DNA of 64,000 bases from Bacteroidota bacterium (GCA_016868775.1 VGFT01000001.1:434001-498000), one strand, 5' to 3'; shown: positions 55,069 to 64,000, counted from the first letter of the stretch. Numbers and translations: made by a program. The notes: generated by a model not told the origin, from the sequence alone.

Positions 55069-58000
55069 TTTTGTTTTTTTAGTTCCTCCTCAAGGGCTTT
55101 TTCCCAATTTGTGTTTTCACCCAGTTCGGTGAATTTTTGCAACAGGGCCTTACTAAAGTTTTTTACTCTTGCGGCGGGATCGGTGGGGGTGGGACAAAGA
55201 TTTTCTAACACAAACCCCTTCGGGTCGGGAAGTCCGTCTGACTGAACGATCGCAGAAGCAAGAATGGAGCAAGTTCGACAACGCAGCTGCCAAAAATAAA
55301 AACCACCGGTAGCGCCCAATACGGCGCCTGGCGTTCGCTCGTCAGCCGATAAGACCGGATTGATCAGTGGGTAATACCAAGACTCTAACCCATTGGTATG
55401 TTCAATCCGGGCGAGATATAATTTCCTTGTGGTGTCAATCAAAAAAAATTCTTTTTTTACTCCTGCGATCCAGCAAGAAGCGGTGCGGCCAATAAACTTC
55501 ATGTGTCGTACGCTAAATGGATCAGTAGCTAATTCCTTGAGTGTTTGAACCGTATAAGCGTTATGCCAATCACCAACCGCTAGTGATTCGGAGGGAAAGG
55601 GCGCAATCCAGATAAGCGGCGGAGCGATCGGTTTATACAATCTGTAAAAACCCGATTGCTGCTGCACTTCCTGGGGCCCCCTGAACAAGAGTGGTGATTG
55701 CCTTAGCACATCAACGTCTACCTGTCGGTACTTTGTTGGATTGCCGTCTCCGTTTTGTGCCCAGGCAAATTGTATTGAAGCAAACAGGACCAACAAAAGG
55801 ACATTGCTGCTTAATCGGCTTCGCCGCTTTCTATACATAATAACTATGCCCGAAAAGGCGAGCAGAGCCAGTGCTCCAATAATCATCCAACGTTTTAGAT
55901 TCGGATATCCGGTCGCCTTCGCCAACGAGAACGTGGGTGCTTTTTGGCTAACAACCAATTTTCCATCTTCGGCACGAACCCAATAGGGTTTATTGCGATG
56001 AAGGGTATCCCAGGGAAGTAGGTCAACGGAGTCAATCCACTCGCCCGATGCTTCTAATAGGTAAAGGGTTTTTCCAAACTGCTTCAGACTCAGGGGGGCG
56101 ATCTGCAGTAGCGTTGCCGTTGCATCCGGAAACAGTTTTCGGAAGGCGGAAGTGTCTTCTACGATAACAAGGGGCAGGGAGGCTGAAGAAATGGTAAGAG
56201 TAAAGAATTTATGAGAATCGACCAGCCACAAACTGTCGGCCTGTTTGTCCCACGCATTGATTTCAATAAATCGAGGTTGATCTTTTTTTCCGTGTCCGAT
56301 GCTGTTGATCCATATTTTCCCTTTCCGCGGAGAGGCGGGTATTTCCAGAATTTTAGCGGCAAGGGTTACCACGGAATCGGATGGCTCGAAAAGAGTTTGA
56401 ATCGGATTGACTTCTCCATTGTCCCAGCCTATAAATCGGTATCGGGGATGAAGTATGTGCGCTTGAATGTGCACACGGGCCTCTTTGAAAAATGTTCCTT
56501 GATAAGGAAGAGTCGGTATAGGAATACGTTCAATGGTGTATTTAAGTTTTTCGGAAGGAAGGGGCGATTGTACCGCCAAGGTATAGGTTTCATTAAGGCC
56601 GAAGGCAGCCCTCAGGTGTTCGTATGCCAAAGGCATTCGGGCGTTGGCGAAGAAAAGAAGGTTATCGATTTTTTTTTGCCAACTTGCTTTGGACTGGTTG
56701 AAGTTTTTTCTTTTCAGGTGTCTTTCTATTTCAGGCTCCAGCAACGATTTAAAAAACTGGATCCGTTGACTTATTGTATCGGCGTGTAACCAGGTAGAAA
56801 GCAAAAAGCAATATTGACTAATAAATCGTTCACGAAGCGTAGGATTTTCGGTGAGGCGACGCAGTAAAAAGGTGGTAGCAGGCGGGTTATACCAGTAGGT
56901 TTCGGTGGGACTCAGTCGGTCCTTCAAATAATTTCCTTCTGCTTTGGTAAACGCCAGGTCGCCATCATAAAAAATCCATCGAAACCGGTTATCCAGATTT
57001 TTTGCTTGCCAATACCGAATGTTACCGCGAGAGTCAACATTTCGGATATGAATCTGCAGGCTGAGAAATTTAAAGTAGTTATCGATATCTAACCGTTTTT
57101 CAACCGAGTCAATAAATCCGGTTTCGTCTGGAGAATGGGTTGATAGAAATGTAAATAGTTCTTTGTATCCGGCCGCGGTTCCCTTGCTGGCGCTGGCGCC
57201 TAATCCTTGTATCAAACTTGTTTGCTCAGGGGCGGCACCATGATTTTCTTCCAGGTAGGAAAGGTTGATTTTTTCTCGTATGTTATGAATCCCCCAGTAC
57301 ACGCCATTTACAAAAAGAACGGATGGTTGATAGGCCATGTAGTCGATATTCAGGTCTTTGGCCAGGGAGGAGATCATCATGTCCTGAAAACGAGTCGCCA
57401 TCCAATCGTTGCCGCTGGTGCGAAGTACTAGGCTATTAAATTCATCCAACTCTTTTGTAGGGAACACGCGGTATTTGAATTTCCCCTTTCCATATTCTTT
57501 TCGGGCAATGACCCGAAGCGATTTTTCCGGACCCTGTCGGCTCATTCCACCGAAAATCCGAAGTCCTACCCCTTGGGATAAAACCACTTCATTTTCTTTT
57601 ATCAACTCAAAAAAAGCTTGCCTTTCTTGTTCTCCCCAACAATTTCCCCACCGCTCTCCGGACGGGGTAAGTCCGCCTACATAAATGCCCCTTGCCGGAT
57701 CGAACAGGTCGGCTGGCGGCAAGATCAGGGTGGTAAGGGGCAGCGTAGAAGAAAATCCAATGATATAGGTACCGGAATACAGCGTGTCGCTCCGCCGGTT
57801 ATTTTCCATTAGGGCAATGGTAACCGGAGTATTTTTCGACAGTGTGATTGCCTCTGCGAAGGTTTGTGAATCGGTTGGGATGTTTCCGTCCAGTGAAATC
57901 AAAAGTTGTATCCCGGCGGGCGTCTGGGCACTAAGGGTAACTGATTGCTTATGTATACCGGGGAGCGCGGAAAGTTGAATACCTCTTTCTTGCAGTTTTG

Positions 58001-58085
58001 ACAGGGGCATCCCCACATGTGCTTGCCCAAAAAAGGGAAAGAGGAGCCATAGAAACAGAAATAATTTCGATGGTAAACGGTTCAT
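55065..58085 (-). CDS. CotH kinase family protein with C-terminal membrane segments
   Basis: About 1006 aa. The ORF opens at 58100; ATG 58085 (MNRLPSKLFLFLWLL) is preferred. Signal peptide, then a CotH kinase domain (about residues 180-470: GLRIFGGMSRQGPEKSLRVIARKEYGKG, NDWMATRFQDMMISSLA, WGIHNIREKIN, FRWIFYDGDLAFTK with the catalytic DGD-like motif). A beta-rich region (ARVHIQAHILHPRYRFIGWDNG) follows, then two hydrophobic stretches near residue 745-790 (WMIIGALALLAFSGIVIMY and NVLLLVLFASIQFAWA) and an extra 240-residue tail. CotH-type proteins phosphorylate secreted proteins. The downstream phosphatase-fold gene suggests an antagonistic pair. Confidence 0.83.
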   Translation of the reverse strand: MNRLPSKLFLFLWLLFPFFGQAHVGMPLSKLQERGIQLSALPGIHKQSVTLSAQTPAGIQLLISLDGNIPTDSQTFAEAITLSKNTPVTIALMENNRRSDTLYSGTYIIGFSSTLPLTTLILPPADLFDPARGIYVGGLTPSGERWGNCWGEQERQAFFELIKENEVVLSQGVGLRIFGGMSRQGPEKSLRVIARKEYGKGKFKYRVFPTKELDEFNSLVLRTSGNDWMATRFQDMMISSLAKDLNIDYMAYQPSVLFVNGVYWGIHNIREKINLSYLEENHGAAPEQTSLIQGLGASASKGTAAGYKELFTFLSTHSPDETGFIDSVEKRLDIDNYFKFLSLQIHIRNVDSRGNIRYWQAKNLDNRFRWIFYDGDLAFTKAEGNYLKDRLSPTETYWYNPPATTFLLRRLTENPTLRERFISQYCFLLSTWLHADTISQRIQFFKSLLEPEIERHLKRKNFNQSKASWQKKIDNLLFFANARMPLAYEHLRAAFGLNETYTLAVQSPLPSEKLKYTIERIPIPTLPYQGTFFKEARVHIQAHILHPRYRFIGWDNGEVNPIQTLFEPSDSVVTLAAKILEIPASPRKGKIWINSIGHGKKDQPRFIEINAWDKQADSLWLVDSHKFFTLTISSASLPLVIVEDTSAFRKLFPDATATLLQIAPLSLKQFGKTLYLLEASGEWIDSVDLLPWDTLHRNKPYWVRAEDGKLVVSQKAPTFSLAKATGYPNLKRWMIIGALALLAFSGIVIMYRKRRSRLSSNVLLLVLFASIQFAWAQNGDGNPTKYRQVDVDVLRQSPLLFRGPQEVQQQSGFYRLYKPIAPPLIWIAPFPSESLAVGDWHNAYTVQTLKELATDPFSVRHMKFIGRTASCWIAGVKKEFFLIDTTRKLYLARIEHTNGLESWYYPLINPVLSADERTPGAVLGATGGFYFWQLRCRTCSILASAIVQSDGLPDPKGFVLENLCPTPTDPAARVKNFSKALLQKFTELGENTNWEKALEEELKKQK

Positions 58086-58161
58086 AAGCGGGCTGACCAA
58101 GGTCTTCGTGAAGATAGTAGGATAGTGTGTAATTTCATATTCTCCAGCAGGGGAAATTCAG

Positions 58162-59009
58162 ATGCGTGTATCGATTTTACCAATCCTTAACAGCCTTTTT
58201 AGTTTTGGCTGTTTCTTCGGAATCATTCAGTCGCCGGAGCCTTCGGTTGTACCCCGAAAAACGGAGAATGAAGCATCGATTTCTGTACATCGATCTCTGC
58301 GCGACTCGACCGATACCACCGCTCGTATTTATCTCACGTTCGATGATGGTCCGTATAAATACACTCCGCCCCTGACAGCCCTTCTGTCGGAAAAAGGCAT
58401 TCGCGCCAGTTTTTTATCATAGGAACGCACATTGATCTATCTGCTTGGCATGACAGTGTATATCAAACGGTTGTTTCCCATCCGAACTTCAAAGTATACA
58501 ATCATACCTATTTACACGATATCAATAAGGGCCGCATTCACCAATACTATCAAAACCCCCAACGGGTTTGGCAGGACATTTTACGGAATCGCGCGTATTT
58601 ACCGCCTGGTGTCACCATCACTCGCTTACCCGGAAAGAGTGCCTGGCGCATTCCGGGGCGAATCACTCGTATGGAGCCACAATCCGATCCGTTGTTTCAC
58701 CTATTGGACTCCTTGCGTCAACCGGAGTTCATCGTTGGGTGGAATTATGAGTGGACAAGCAAAACAAGTCAAGATCGGGATACCATGAAATCGCTGATCA
58801 CACCAGTTGAAAAGAAATTATCGCGTGCGCCTATACATAAGCGAGATGTAGTGATTCTTTTGCACGACTATCAGTTTAAAACGACTCAGTCGCTTACATT
58901 GCTTGGTGAGTTCATTGATCACTTCTTGCAAAAAGGAGCGGTTCGGTTTGATTGGATCGAACAGTTGCCCGGGCTTGAATCGGGCGCTGCGAATCGTTTT
59001 GGGGAATGA
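58162..59009 (+). pseudogene. Polysaccharide deacetylase (NodB) gene, frameshifted at a T-run
   Basis: The 5' part (58162-58422) has a lipoprotein-like signal and the NodB start motif IYLTFDDGPYKYTPPLTALLSEKGIRASF. At 58410-58415 the T-run has six Ts; a seventh would join the frame to ATC ATA GGA ACG CAC (IIGTHID), continuing through NHTYLHDINKGRIHQYY, RLPGKSAWRIPGR to the ORF ending 59009 (ILLHDYQFKTT). The whole protein would then be about 282 aa. Function if intact: de-N-acetylation of an exopolysaccharide. Frameshift is either a sequencing error or a mutation. Confidence 0.85.
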
Positions 59010-59039
59010 TCCAAAAGAACAGATTCGATCGATGCCAAT

Positions 59040-61472
59040 CTACCGTTTCATTACTTGCAGGTTGCCTTCGCCGTAAGCCGCCGTGTATCCAATTTGAAAA
59101 GGAAGTCGGGGTACAGAGTCGTTCCGATAGGCAGCTGCCAATTCGGGACGGAATCGCTCGGCAAACAGCGGAATCGTTCGGGTGTAGGTGCCATACAATC
59201 GGTAAGCCCTTCCTGATTTTTTCAGGTAGTCGTAGCCGATACCGCTGTCATCCTGTATGTGTAGGTCGGCTTTTTTGACCAAAAAGTCGCGAATGATAGA
59301 AAAGCCAGACCGATCCATGAGATAAGAGGCCGATTTGGTCATGGAATGCAGTTCACGTGCGCCTTGTATTTTTTGAACCCACGTAAGCCAGGCGCTGTCT
59401 TTCGACAGCCCTTCGTCCGACAAGTCTTTAGAAAAATAAACAACATCTCCTGTTTTTCCGTTGGCGTCTTGAAATCGAAGGTGACAAAAATCGGGGGTGT
59501 CACTGATTTTTCGAACCGTATCTCCGCGGACAGGATCCCAGTTTCCGATGTATACGTCGCCCAACTGACAATTAAGTTTTTTCAAATAATATGCCAGTAT
59601 GTCAACCACGCCTCTTTCCAAAAACTGTTTTTCCATGTCAAGCGTTCGGAAGTATCCGTAACGGCTACTAAAATAGAAATAGCGCTGGGCGTTTTTCAGA
59701 AATACTCCGTAATCGGGTTGAGACTGCAGCATCAAGGACTTGGTGCTGCCGGCTTTTTCCAAACCGACTAATACAAATGTGTTTGCTTCCGGGTAAAACG
59801 ATTTCGCAAAGGGAATATCGGGGCCGCTAAACGGATAAAATACAAATCCCCCGTTATCTCGCGCACTGCCGTATTTTTCTTGTATTGACCAATTTTGGAT
59901 CCTTTGTAAGATAGAGGTATCGTGGATGGTCCAGTCACGGTTTAGTCCTTTTACCACCCGCCAATCGGCGTCGGAGAGCGCAGCAGAATCACCTCCGGCC
60001 AGAATGGTCGCATGTTTATCTACCATCGCGTTGGGGGTAAAGGGTTCTATTGCCGGTTGCTCTTGAACACCTTTTTTATCCGCTGCTTGCTCAGGATTGC
60101 CGGATGGCTTGCTTTCGCACGCGATCAAAAAGATCGATACAATCCAAAAGCCGGTAAAGGGCTTTAGAATTTTTTTATGTAAGGCAATGCGGAGGAAGAG
60201 AAGGCCGATCAGTAAAAAGCTGATGCCGAAGAGAACTTCCATTGTTTTTTCTTTTGCGACGTATATCATAATCCAAATATTAAAGATGATGTAAACCAGT
60301 GGCGGGATTGGGTAGAAGGGAATTCGTACGGGGCGCGGCTGATCGGGATACTTTTTTCGTAGGATCAGGGTGCTGGCGGCCGTAAGGGTCGTGAACAGGG
60401 CCAGTACAAACCCGATAGCCGTTACAATGAATTGAAAACCGCTGGTGTGCAGCAATACCAGTGCTATGAGTGTTTGTAGCCAGATGGCACGAAGCGGTGT
60501 GGCGTGGCTAGATTGTTGTGAGAGAAATTTCAGTTCAGGATTATCTTCTGCGATGCGGTATATGACTCGTGGTCCTACCATGATCATGGAACTGATCGTG
60601 GAGATCAGGAAAAAGGCGATTAAGGAGCTCAAGATAACGGCTGCATTGTTACCGAACAAGCGATTTGCTGCACCAAAGGCCACATCCTCTTTTCCGACCA
60701 GTTCTTCTGCGGGTGCGGAAACCAAAAAGGTGAAATTGAGGGTGGTGTAGAGCACCATTACTAAAATTGTACCCAGAATGATTGAACGAGGAACAAAGCG
60801 AACGGGGTTTCGGATCTCATCGATCATATATGCCGAAGCGTTCCAGCCGGAATAGGCATAGGAGACAAAAATCAATCCCACCCAAAATCCGGATTGGTTA
60901 ATTTCTTTGTATAGATCACCGGTTTGCAGATACCCTGAACCGGCCGCCTCGGGCGGCATCAAAGAGAGATAAAGTCCGGTGCCGATAAAACCGATGAGCA
61001 AAATAATTTTCCCGAGCGTGAACAGTATTTGAAATCGGGCTCCCGTTTCCAGGCTAACCGAATGAATAACAGAAATCAGGAGGATGACCGCAGTCGATAG
61101 AATGAGTGGATGAATGTCAAAGGGAATGACATGTGAGAAATAAGTCGCGAAGGCATGTGCGGCTGCGGCGATGGGTGCCGCAAATCCGAGAACAGCGGAT
61201 GTCCACCCAGATAAAAAACCGACTGTTCGGCCCATTGATAAATTAAGAAAGTGGTACTCGCCGCCTGATTTGGGGAAACTGCTGCTCAATTCTGCGTAAC
61301 AAAAGGATCCCAAAAGCGCTAATATTCCCCCAATGATCCAAAGCAACAAGATGGCTCGGTAGTCGCTTAAATCAATGAGCTGAAAGCCCAGGCTGGTGAA
61401 TACGCCAGTACCGATCATGTTTGCTACAACGATGGAGATGGCTGCCAGCAATCCCAGTTTTCGATTAGACAT
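59040..61472 (-). CDS. APC family permease fused to a lipoprotein-like exported domain
   Basis: About 810 aa. Residues 1-430 are an amino acid-polyamine-organocation permease of twelve or so helices (IVVANMIGTGVFTSLGFQL, AELSSSFPKSGGEYHFLN, AYSGWNASAYMIDEIRNPVR). A second part starts with a new hydrophobic segment ending in the lipobox-like IFLIACES (about residue 455), then a 350-residue globular domain (DWRVVKGLNRDWTIHDTS, YFYFSSRYGYFRTLDMEKQFLERGV) that I do not recognise. The ORF opens at 61487; ATG 61472 is preferred because a perfect -7 element lies 3 nt upstream. Confidence 0.8.
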   Translation of the reverse strand: MSNRKLGLLAAISIVVANMIGTGVFTSLGFQLIDLSDYRAILLLWIIGGILALLGSFCYAELSSSFPKSGGEYHFLNLSMGRTVGFLSGWTSAVLGFAAPIAAAAHAFATYFSHVIPFDIHPLILSTAVILLISVIHSVSLETGARFQILFTLGKIILLIGFIGTGLYLSLMPPEAAGSGYLQTGDLYKEINQSGFWVGLIFVSYAYSGWNASAYMIDEIRNPVRFVPRSIILGTILVMVLYTTLNFTFLVSAPAEELVGKEDVAFGAANRLFGNNAAVILSSLIAFFLISTISSMIMVGPRVIYRIAEDNPELKFLSQQSSHATPLRAIWLQTLIALVLLHTSGFQFIVTAIGFVLALFTTLTAASTLILRKKYPDQPRPVRIPFYPIPPLVYIIFNIWIMIYVAKEKTMEVLFGISFLLIGLLFLRIALHKKILKPFTGFWIVSIFLIACESKPSGNPEQAADKKGVQEQPAIEPFTPNAMVDKHATILAGGDSAALSDADWRVVKGLNRDWTIHDTSILQRIQNWSIQEKYGSARDNGGFVFYPFSGPDIPFAKSFYPEANTFVLVGLEKAGSTKSLMLQSQPDYGVFLKNAQRYFYFSSRYGYFRTLDMEKQFLERGVVDILAYYLKKLNCQLGDVYIGNWDPVRGDTVRKISDTPDFCHLRFQDANGKTGDVVYFSKDLSDEGLSKDSAWLTWVQKIQGARELHSMTKSASYLMDRSGFSIIRDFLVKKADLHIQDDSGIGYDYLKKSGRAYRLYGTYTRTIPLFAERFRPELAAAYRNDSVPRLPFQIGYTAAYGEGNLQVMKR

Positions 61473-61475
61473 GTC

Positions 61476-61483
61476 CAAAAATA
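61476..61483 (-). promoter_or_regulatory. TAnnTTTG -7 element of the APC fusion gene
   Basis: CAAAAATA reads TATTTTTG on the minus strand and ends 3 nt before ATG 61472. It supports that start over the ORF start at 61487, which would place the promoter inside the coding region. Confidence 0.6.
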
Positions 61484-61662
61484 GCAACCCATTTTCAATT
61501 ATGTGTTTTTATGACAAGCGATAGGGGACTGATTCCCAGTCTTTTTTGTAAAAACGTTATTTATTCCTGAAACAGCCCGATTCCTTCGATGGATTCCGTA
61601 ATTTTGTCACCCCTTTTTCGAATTTCTTTTGAGCCTACCTTTTTCCGTTAAAATAATTGTGT

Positions 61663-62214
61663 ATGTGTCGGGTGTTTATTTTATTTTTTTTATTCCCGCT
61701 CGCTTCTCCAGGGCGAGTACTTGCGCAGGTAGATCCCTCTACCCAGAATTATTGTTATTGCCAGGAAGCGTCTTCTCTGCAGAAGGCGAAGCAATTGGAT
61801 TCGGCCAGTTTACAAGTATTGGAGATCGGCAAACAAATGGCATTGATCACAAAAACCATCATATTGGGTTCTTGTTGGGATTTTGTGAATGAGGTCTTTA
61901 ATAGGGCGGGGGTATCGGCATTTAAGCAGACAATTTTTAAATCCAAAAAGGCTGGTCCCTATGCAGATGCTCGTTTGGTTCAACCCGGAGATTGGATTTA
62001 TCATGTGAACCACAACAGCAATGGGGTTGACCACAGCGCCATATTTGTTTGTTGGAAAGATTATACCAAACGAGAGGCCGTTACGCTCAGCTATGCTGGC
62101 AGGAATAGAAATGTTCCGGGTCGTTATGGTGTGTATAACTTGCGCAGTATTTTTGCCATATTCCGTCCGCAATCCGCCAAGAAAGATGCACCCGAGAAGG
62201 TTAAGGGCAAGTAG
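61663..62214 (+). CDS. Exported protein with NlpC/P60-like Cys-His pattern
   Basis: About 183 aa with a signal peptide (MCRVFILFFLFPLASPGRVLA); ATG 61663 preferred over the TTG at 61657. The core GSCWDFVNEVFNRAGVS, PGDWIYHV and VDHSAIFVCWKD resembles papain-like NlpC/P60 or CHAP amidases: Cys in GSCWDF and His in DHSAIF at usual spacing. If so it would cleave peptidoglycan peptides. Similarity is from motif reading only. It is divergent from the APC gene and convergent with the propeller gene. Confidence 0.62.
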   Translation: MCRVFILFFLFPLASPGRVLAQVDPSTQNYCYCQEASSLQKAKQLDSASLQVLEIGKQMALITKTIILGSCWDFVNEVFNRAGVSAFKQTIFKSKKAGPYADARLVQPGDWIYHVNHNSNGVDHSAIFVCWKDYTKREAVTLSYAGRNRNVPGRYGVYNLRSIFAIFRPQSAKKDAPEKVKGK

Positions 62215-62220
62215 GCGTCT

Positions 62221-63855
62221 TTATTTAGTAAGAATTTTATAGCTCAGCACGGTACTCCCCCGGGTACCCACCACGATACGATCATTGTATATGATCGGGG
62301 AGGATTCCATCGTAAAACCCGATTTGGTTTTGTAAATCAATTGTCCGGTTACGCCATCGAGAAGGTATAGGGTTCCGTATACATCTGAGAAGGCGAGATA
62401 CATATTTCCCTCTTTATCGTAAAAATCGACGGGGGAGGCCCAGGTATACGAGTCAAGGCGAAAGGTATACAACTCCTTTCCGGTTTTTTTATCAACCGCG
62501 ACCAGGTCGGATTGCCGGGTTCTGGCCGACCGGGAGAAGATGGCGATGGCAATATCTTTTCCTTTTTGTTTTCCAATCAACGGAGTTGCGAGCATGCCAC
62601 CGCTGTTTTCTTTTCCATTCATTGGGTGGCCGGCGCATTCTCTACTTACCTCCCAAACAATGGAGCCATCGCGTGCGTCTAGTTTGCGTAAGCTGGAAAG
62701 CGCATAGGGTTGACGGTGATCTACCTCATTTCCTACATAGATGTAATATCGGTCGTCTTCTCTGTCAACCACGAGTGAGGCATCGATATCATCTTCGTTA
62801 TTGATTTGCCAAACCGGCTTCAGGGTACGCAGATCGATGCAAAGAACATTTCCACTGTTGTCTGCACAAAAGCCGTATGAACCAATCGCCGCCATACTGG
62901 CCTCAAGTCCGAGTCGCTGCATGCCGGGCCGATCATATTTAAGTTTCGCCTCTACGAAGGGTTTATTTTTATCCTGTACGTTAATGCGGTATACGAGTCC
63001 GTTCTCGCCGGGCCAGAAAAGGGTTCCGGAGGAATCTTCCAGGAGGGGGCTGCTGTCGAATGCGCCCCAGTCCCGTGAGGCATCCGAATCTCTTCCGTTT
63101 ACGTGTAGATTCACTTGACGCTTGGTCATGTCTATCAAGTACGCACCGAAGCGATTACCTTTTGGAATGCCTTGACCCACATACAGCATTCCATTTAAGC
63201 GGGGGTCGATGCTGATTGATCCCTTGATGGGACCGTCGATGGCCAGGGGATCCCGTGTGGCTTTTCCGGTAGCGAAGTCGATGAAATAAATTTCTCCGCT
63301 AAGAGATCCAATGATTATTTCTTGTGCCTGGTCGTTATTCAGAAAAGCAGGGTCTTTGATGCGCAGGGAGTCTTTCATTGCGCGTGGCCATTGGATCAGG
63401 GCGGGCTGTCCGGTCCAACCCGTACCTCCCCCCCAGTCAATTTTCGAATATTTGCTTCCGTCATTACCTCCTTGTACTGAGCTTTTACGGGTATTAAAAG
63501 ACCAAACCAGTTGGAGTCCAACAGGCTTTCCACTGATTTGTCCGCGTCCGGGAGAATTGCGAAAATTTCCTCCACGGAAAGCCGGGATATTATTTGCATT
63601 GGGCGTGTAAGGGCCGTAGAATGTTATTGTGGTGTCGAAACCGGGAGTAGTTGTATACACCTTCCAGGATAGAGATAGCTGGGTGTCAATCAAGGGGGAA
63701 AAACGAGGATCCGCTTCAACAATGATTGTGTCTTTTTTTGGATTTTTTTCGGGAGGGGGATTGTTGGGGGTATTGCAACCCGATAGGGAGGATTGTAATG
63801 TAAAATAACTACCGATCAGGCAGGTAGCGCGCACCAAAAAAATAGACGATTTCAT
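62221..63855 (-). CDS. PQQ-like beta-propeller lipoprotein
   Basis: 544 aa with a lipobox-like SLSGC at residue 27. Blades of the PQQ/WD40-like type are visible: EIIIGSLSGEIYFIDFATGKATRD, GNVLCIDLRTLKPVWQI, RKLDARDGSIVWEVS, LVAVDKKTGKELYTFRLDSYTWASPVDF, YGTLYLLDGVTGQLIYKTKS. The second such protein in the same region (49705) suggests a common envelope function, possibly sensing or binding. It lies 6 nt after the gene cut by the window edge. Confidence 0.83.
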   Translation of the reverse strand: MKSSIFLVRATCLIGSYFTLQSSLSGCNTPNNPPPEKNPKKDTIIVEADPRFSPLIDTQLSLSWKVYTTTPGFDTTITFYGPYTPNANNIPAFRGGNFRNSPGRGQISGKPVGLQLVWSFNTRKSSVQGGNDGSKYSKIDWGGGTGWTGQPALIQWPRAMKDSLRIKDPAFLNNDQAQEIIIGSLSGEIYFIDFATGKATRDPLAIDGPIKGSISIDPRLNGMLYVGQGIPKGNRFGAYLIDMTKRQVNLHVNGRDSDASRDWGAFDSSPLLEDSSGTLFWPGENGLVYRINVQDKNKPFVEAKLKYDRPGMQRLGLEASMAAIGSYGFCADNSGNVLCIDLRTLKPVWQINNEDDIDASLVVDREDDRYYIYVGNEVDHRQPYALSSLRKLDARDGSIVWEVSRECAGHPMNGKENSGGMLATPLIGKQKGKDIAIAIFSRSARTRQSDLVAVDKKTGKELYTFRLDSYTWASPVDFYDKEGNMYLAFSDVYGTLYLLDGVTGQLIYKTKSGFTMESSPIIYNDRIVVGTRGSTVLSYKILTK

Positions 63856-63861
63856 GAAGTA

Positions 63862-63999
63862 TTACTCTTTTTCAGATTCTGCCGCATTCCCTTCGAAGAC
63901 GTTAAAACCAAACAGACTGCTGTTCATGTGTTGGGTTGTCTCCGTCCAAACTTGTTGAATTCTGGCTTGTTCGCGTGCATCGGGCGTATAGGCGATATG
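63862..63999 (-). CDS. Partial CDS at the window edge, unknown function
   Basis: The 3' end of an open frame reading leftward: the last residues are HMNSSLFGFNVFEGNAAESEKE, preceded by HIAYTPDAREQARIQQVWTE, then stop TAA at 63862-63864. It lies 6 nt upstream of the PQQ lipoprotein start, so the two are cotranscribed. No family can be assigned from this fragment. Confidence 0.6.
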   Translation of the reverse strand, partial: HIAYTPDAREQARIQQVWTETTQHMNSSLFGFNVFEGNAAESEKE

Positions 64000-64000
64000 C

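Noticed and set aside
58432-58788. 118-aa ORF in the deacetylase region
   Set aside because: The NodB protein sequence is in another frame there; this is the shadow created by the frameshift.

Overview
The window looks like chromosomal DNA of a Bacteroidota bacterium, most likely Sphingobacteriia/Chitinophagia (Chitinophagaceae-like). The evidence is the TAnnTTTG -7 promoter elements, the absence of clear Shine-Dalgarno sites, and the families present: DUF2480, IPExxxVDY, DUF2007, a PorP/SprF remnant, choice-of-anchor I, DUF3127, a Rho with a basic N-terminal extension, and many SPI/SPII-exported propeller proteins. No phage, plasmid, IS transposase, CRISPR array, rRNA or tRNA was recognised.

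Layout. 0-6 kb: inositol-phosphatase-like CDS (cut by the window edge), thiL, an S41 peptidase, a nitrilase, then a decayed zone where a nonsense-interrupted PorP/SprF remnant meets a truncated, frameshifted sensor kinase remnant; recX. 6-10.4 kb: dnaN, DUF2007, a fatty acid hydroxylase, and the Kdo pair kdsB-kdnB. 10.4-17 kb (minus): exported BNR/VPS10-like propeller, LolA-like protein, DUF2480, PpiD-like foldase. 17-23 kb: a 0.7 kb AT-rich gene desert, an outer-membrane protein, a GT39 glycosyltransferase, a lipoprotein/SSB chimeric pseudogene, mnmG, and two parS-like sites inside a 15-bp inverted repeat before ybeY. dnaN, mnmG, parS and the AT-rich island together suggest an origin-proximal location. 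23-37 kb: feoA, nadD, chrA, M20 and serine hydrolases, a P-domain lipoprotein, feoB, an M28 peptidase, phhB, and rho-selU-selD. 37-48 kb: choice-of-anchor I lipoprotein, asnS, then a minus-strand cluster SET / ATP-grasp / ATP-grasp-SET fusion / ABC membrane domain without an ATPase, then psuK-psuG and a class V aminotransferase. 48-64 kb: XRE regulator and a long set of envelope genes (lipoproteins, PQQ-type propellers, FkbM methyltransferase, glycosyltransferase, CAP, phosphatase-fold protein, CotH kinase, broken NodB deacetylase, APC permease fused to a lipoprotein-like domain, NlpC/P60-like protein).

The most interesting system is the SET/ATP-grasp cluster (40.4-44.5 kb). It combines two ATP-grasp ligase-type enzymes with two SET-type lysine methyltransferase domains, one pair fused in a single polypeptide. 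The free-standing ATP-grasp frame follows the SET stop codon in the same frame and has no conventional start codon at its expected N-terminus. Other notable points are the parS/origin region, a recurrent placement of TAnnTTTG 3-5 nt before start codons (apparent leaderless mRNAs), and several broken genes, three of them with 1-2 nt indels, that are either real decay or assembly error.
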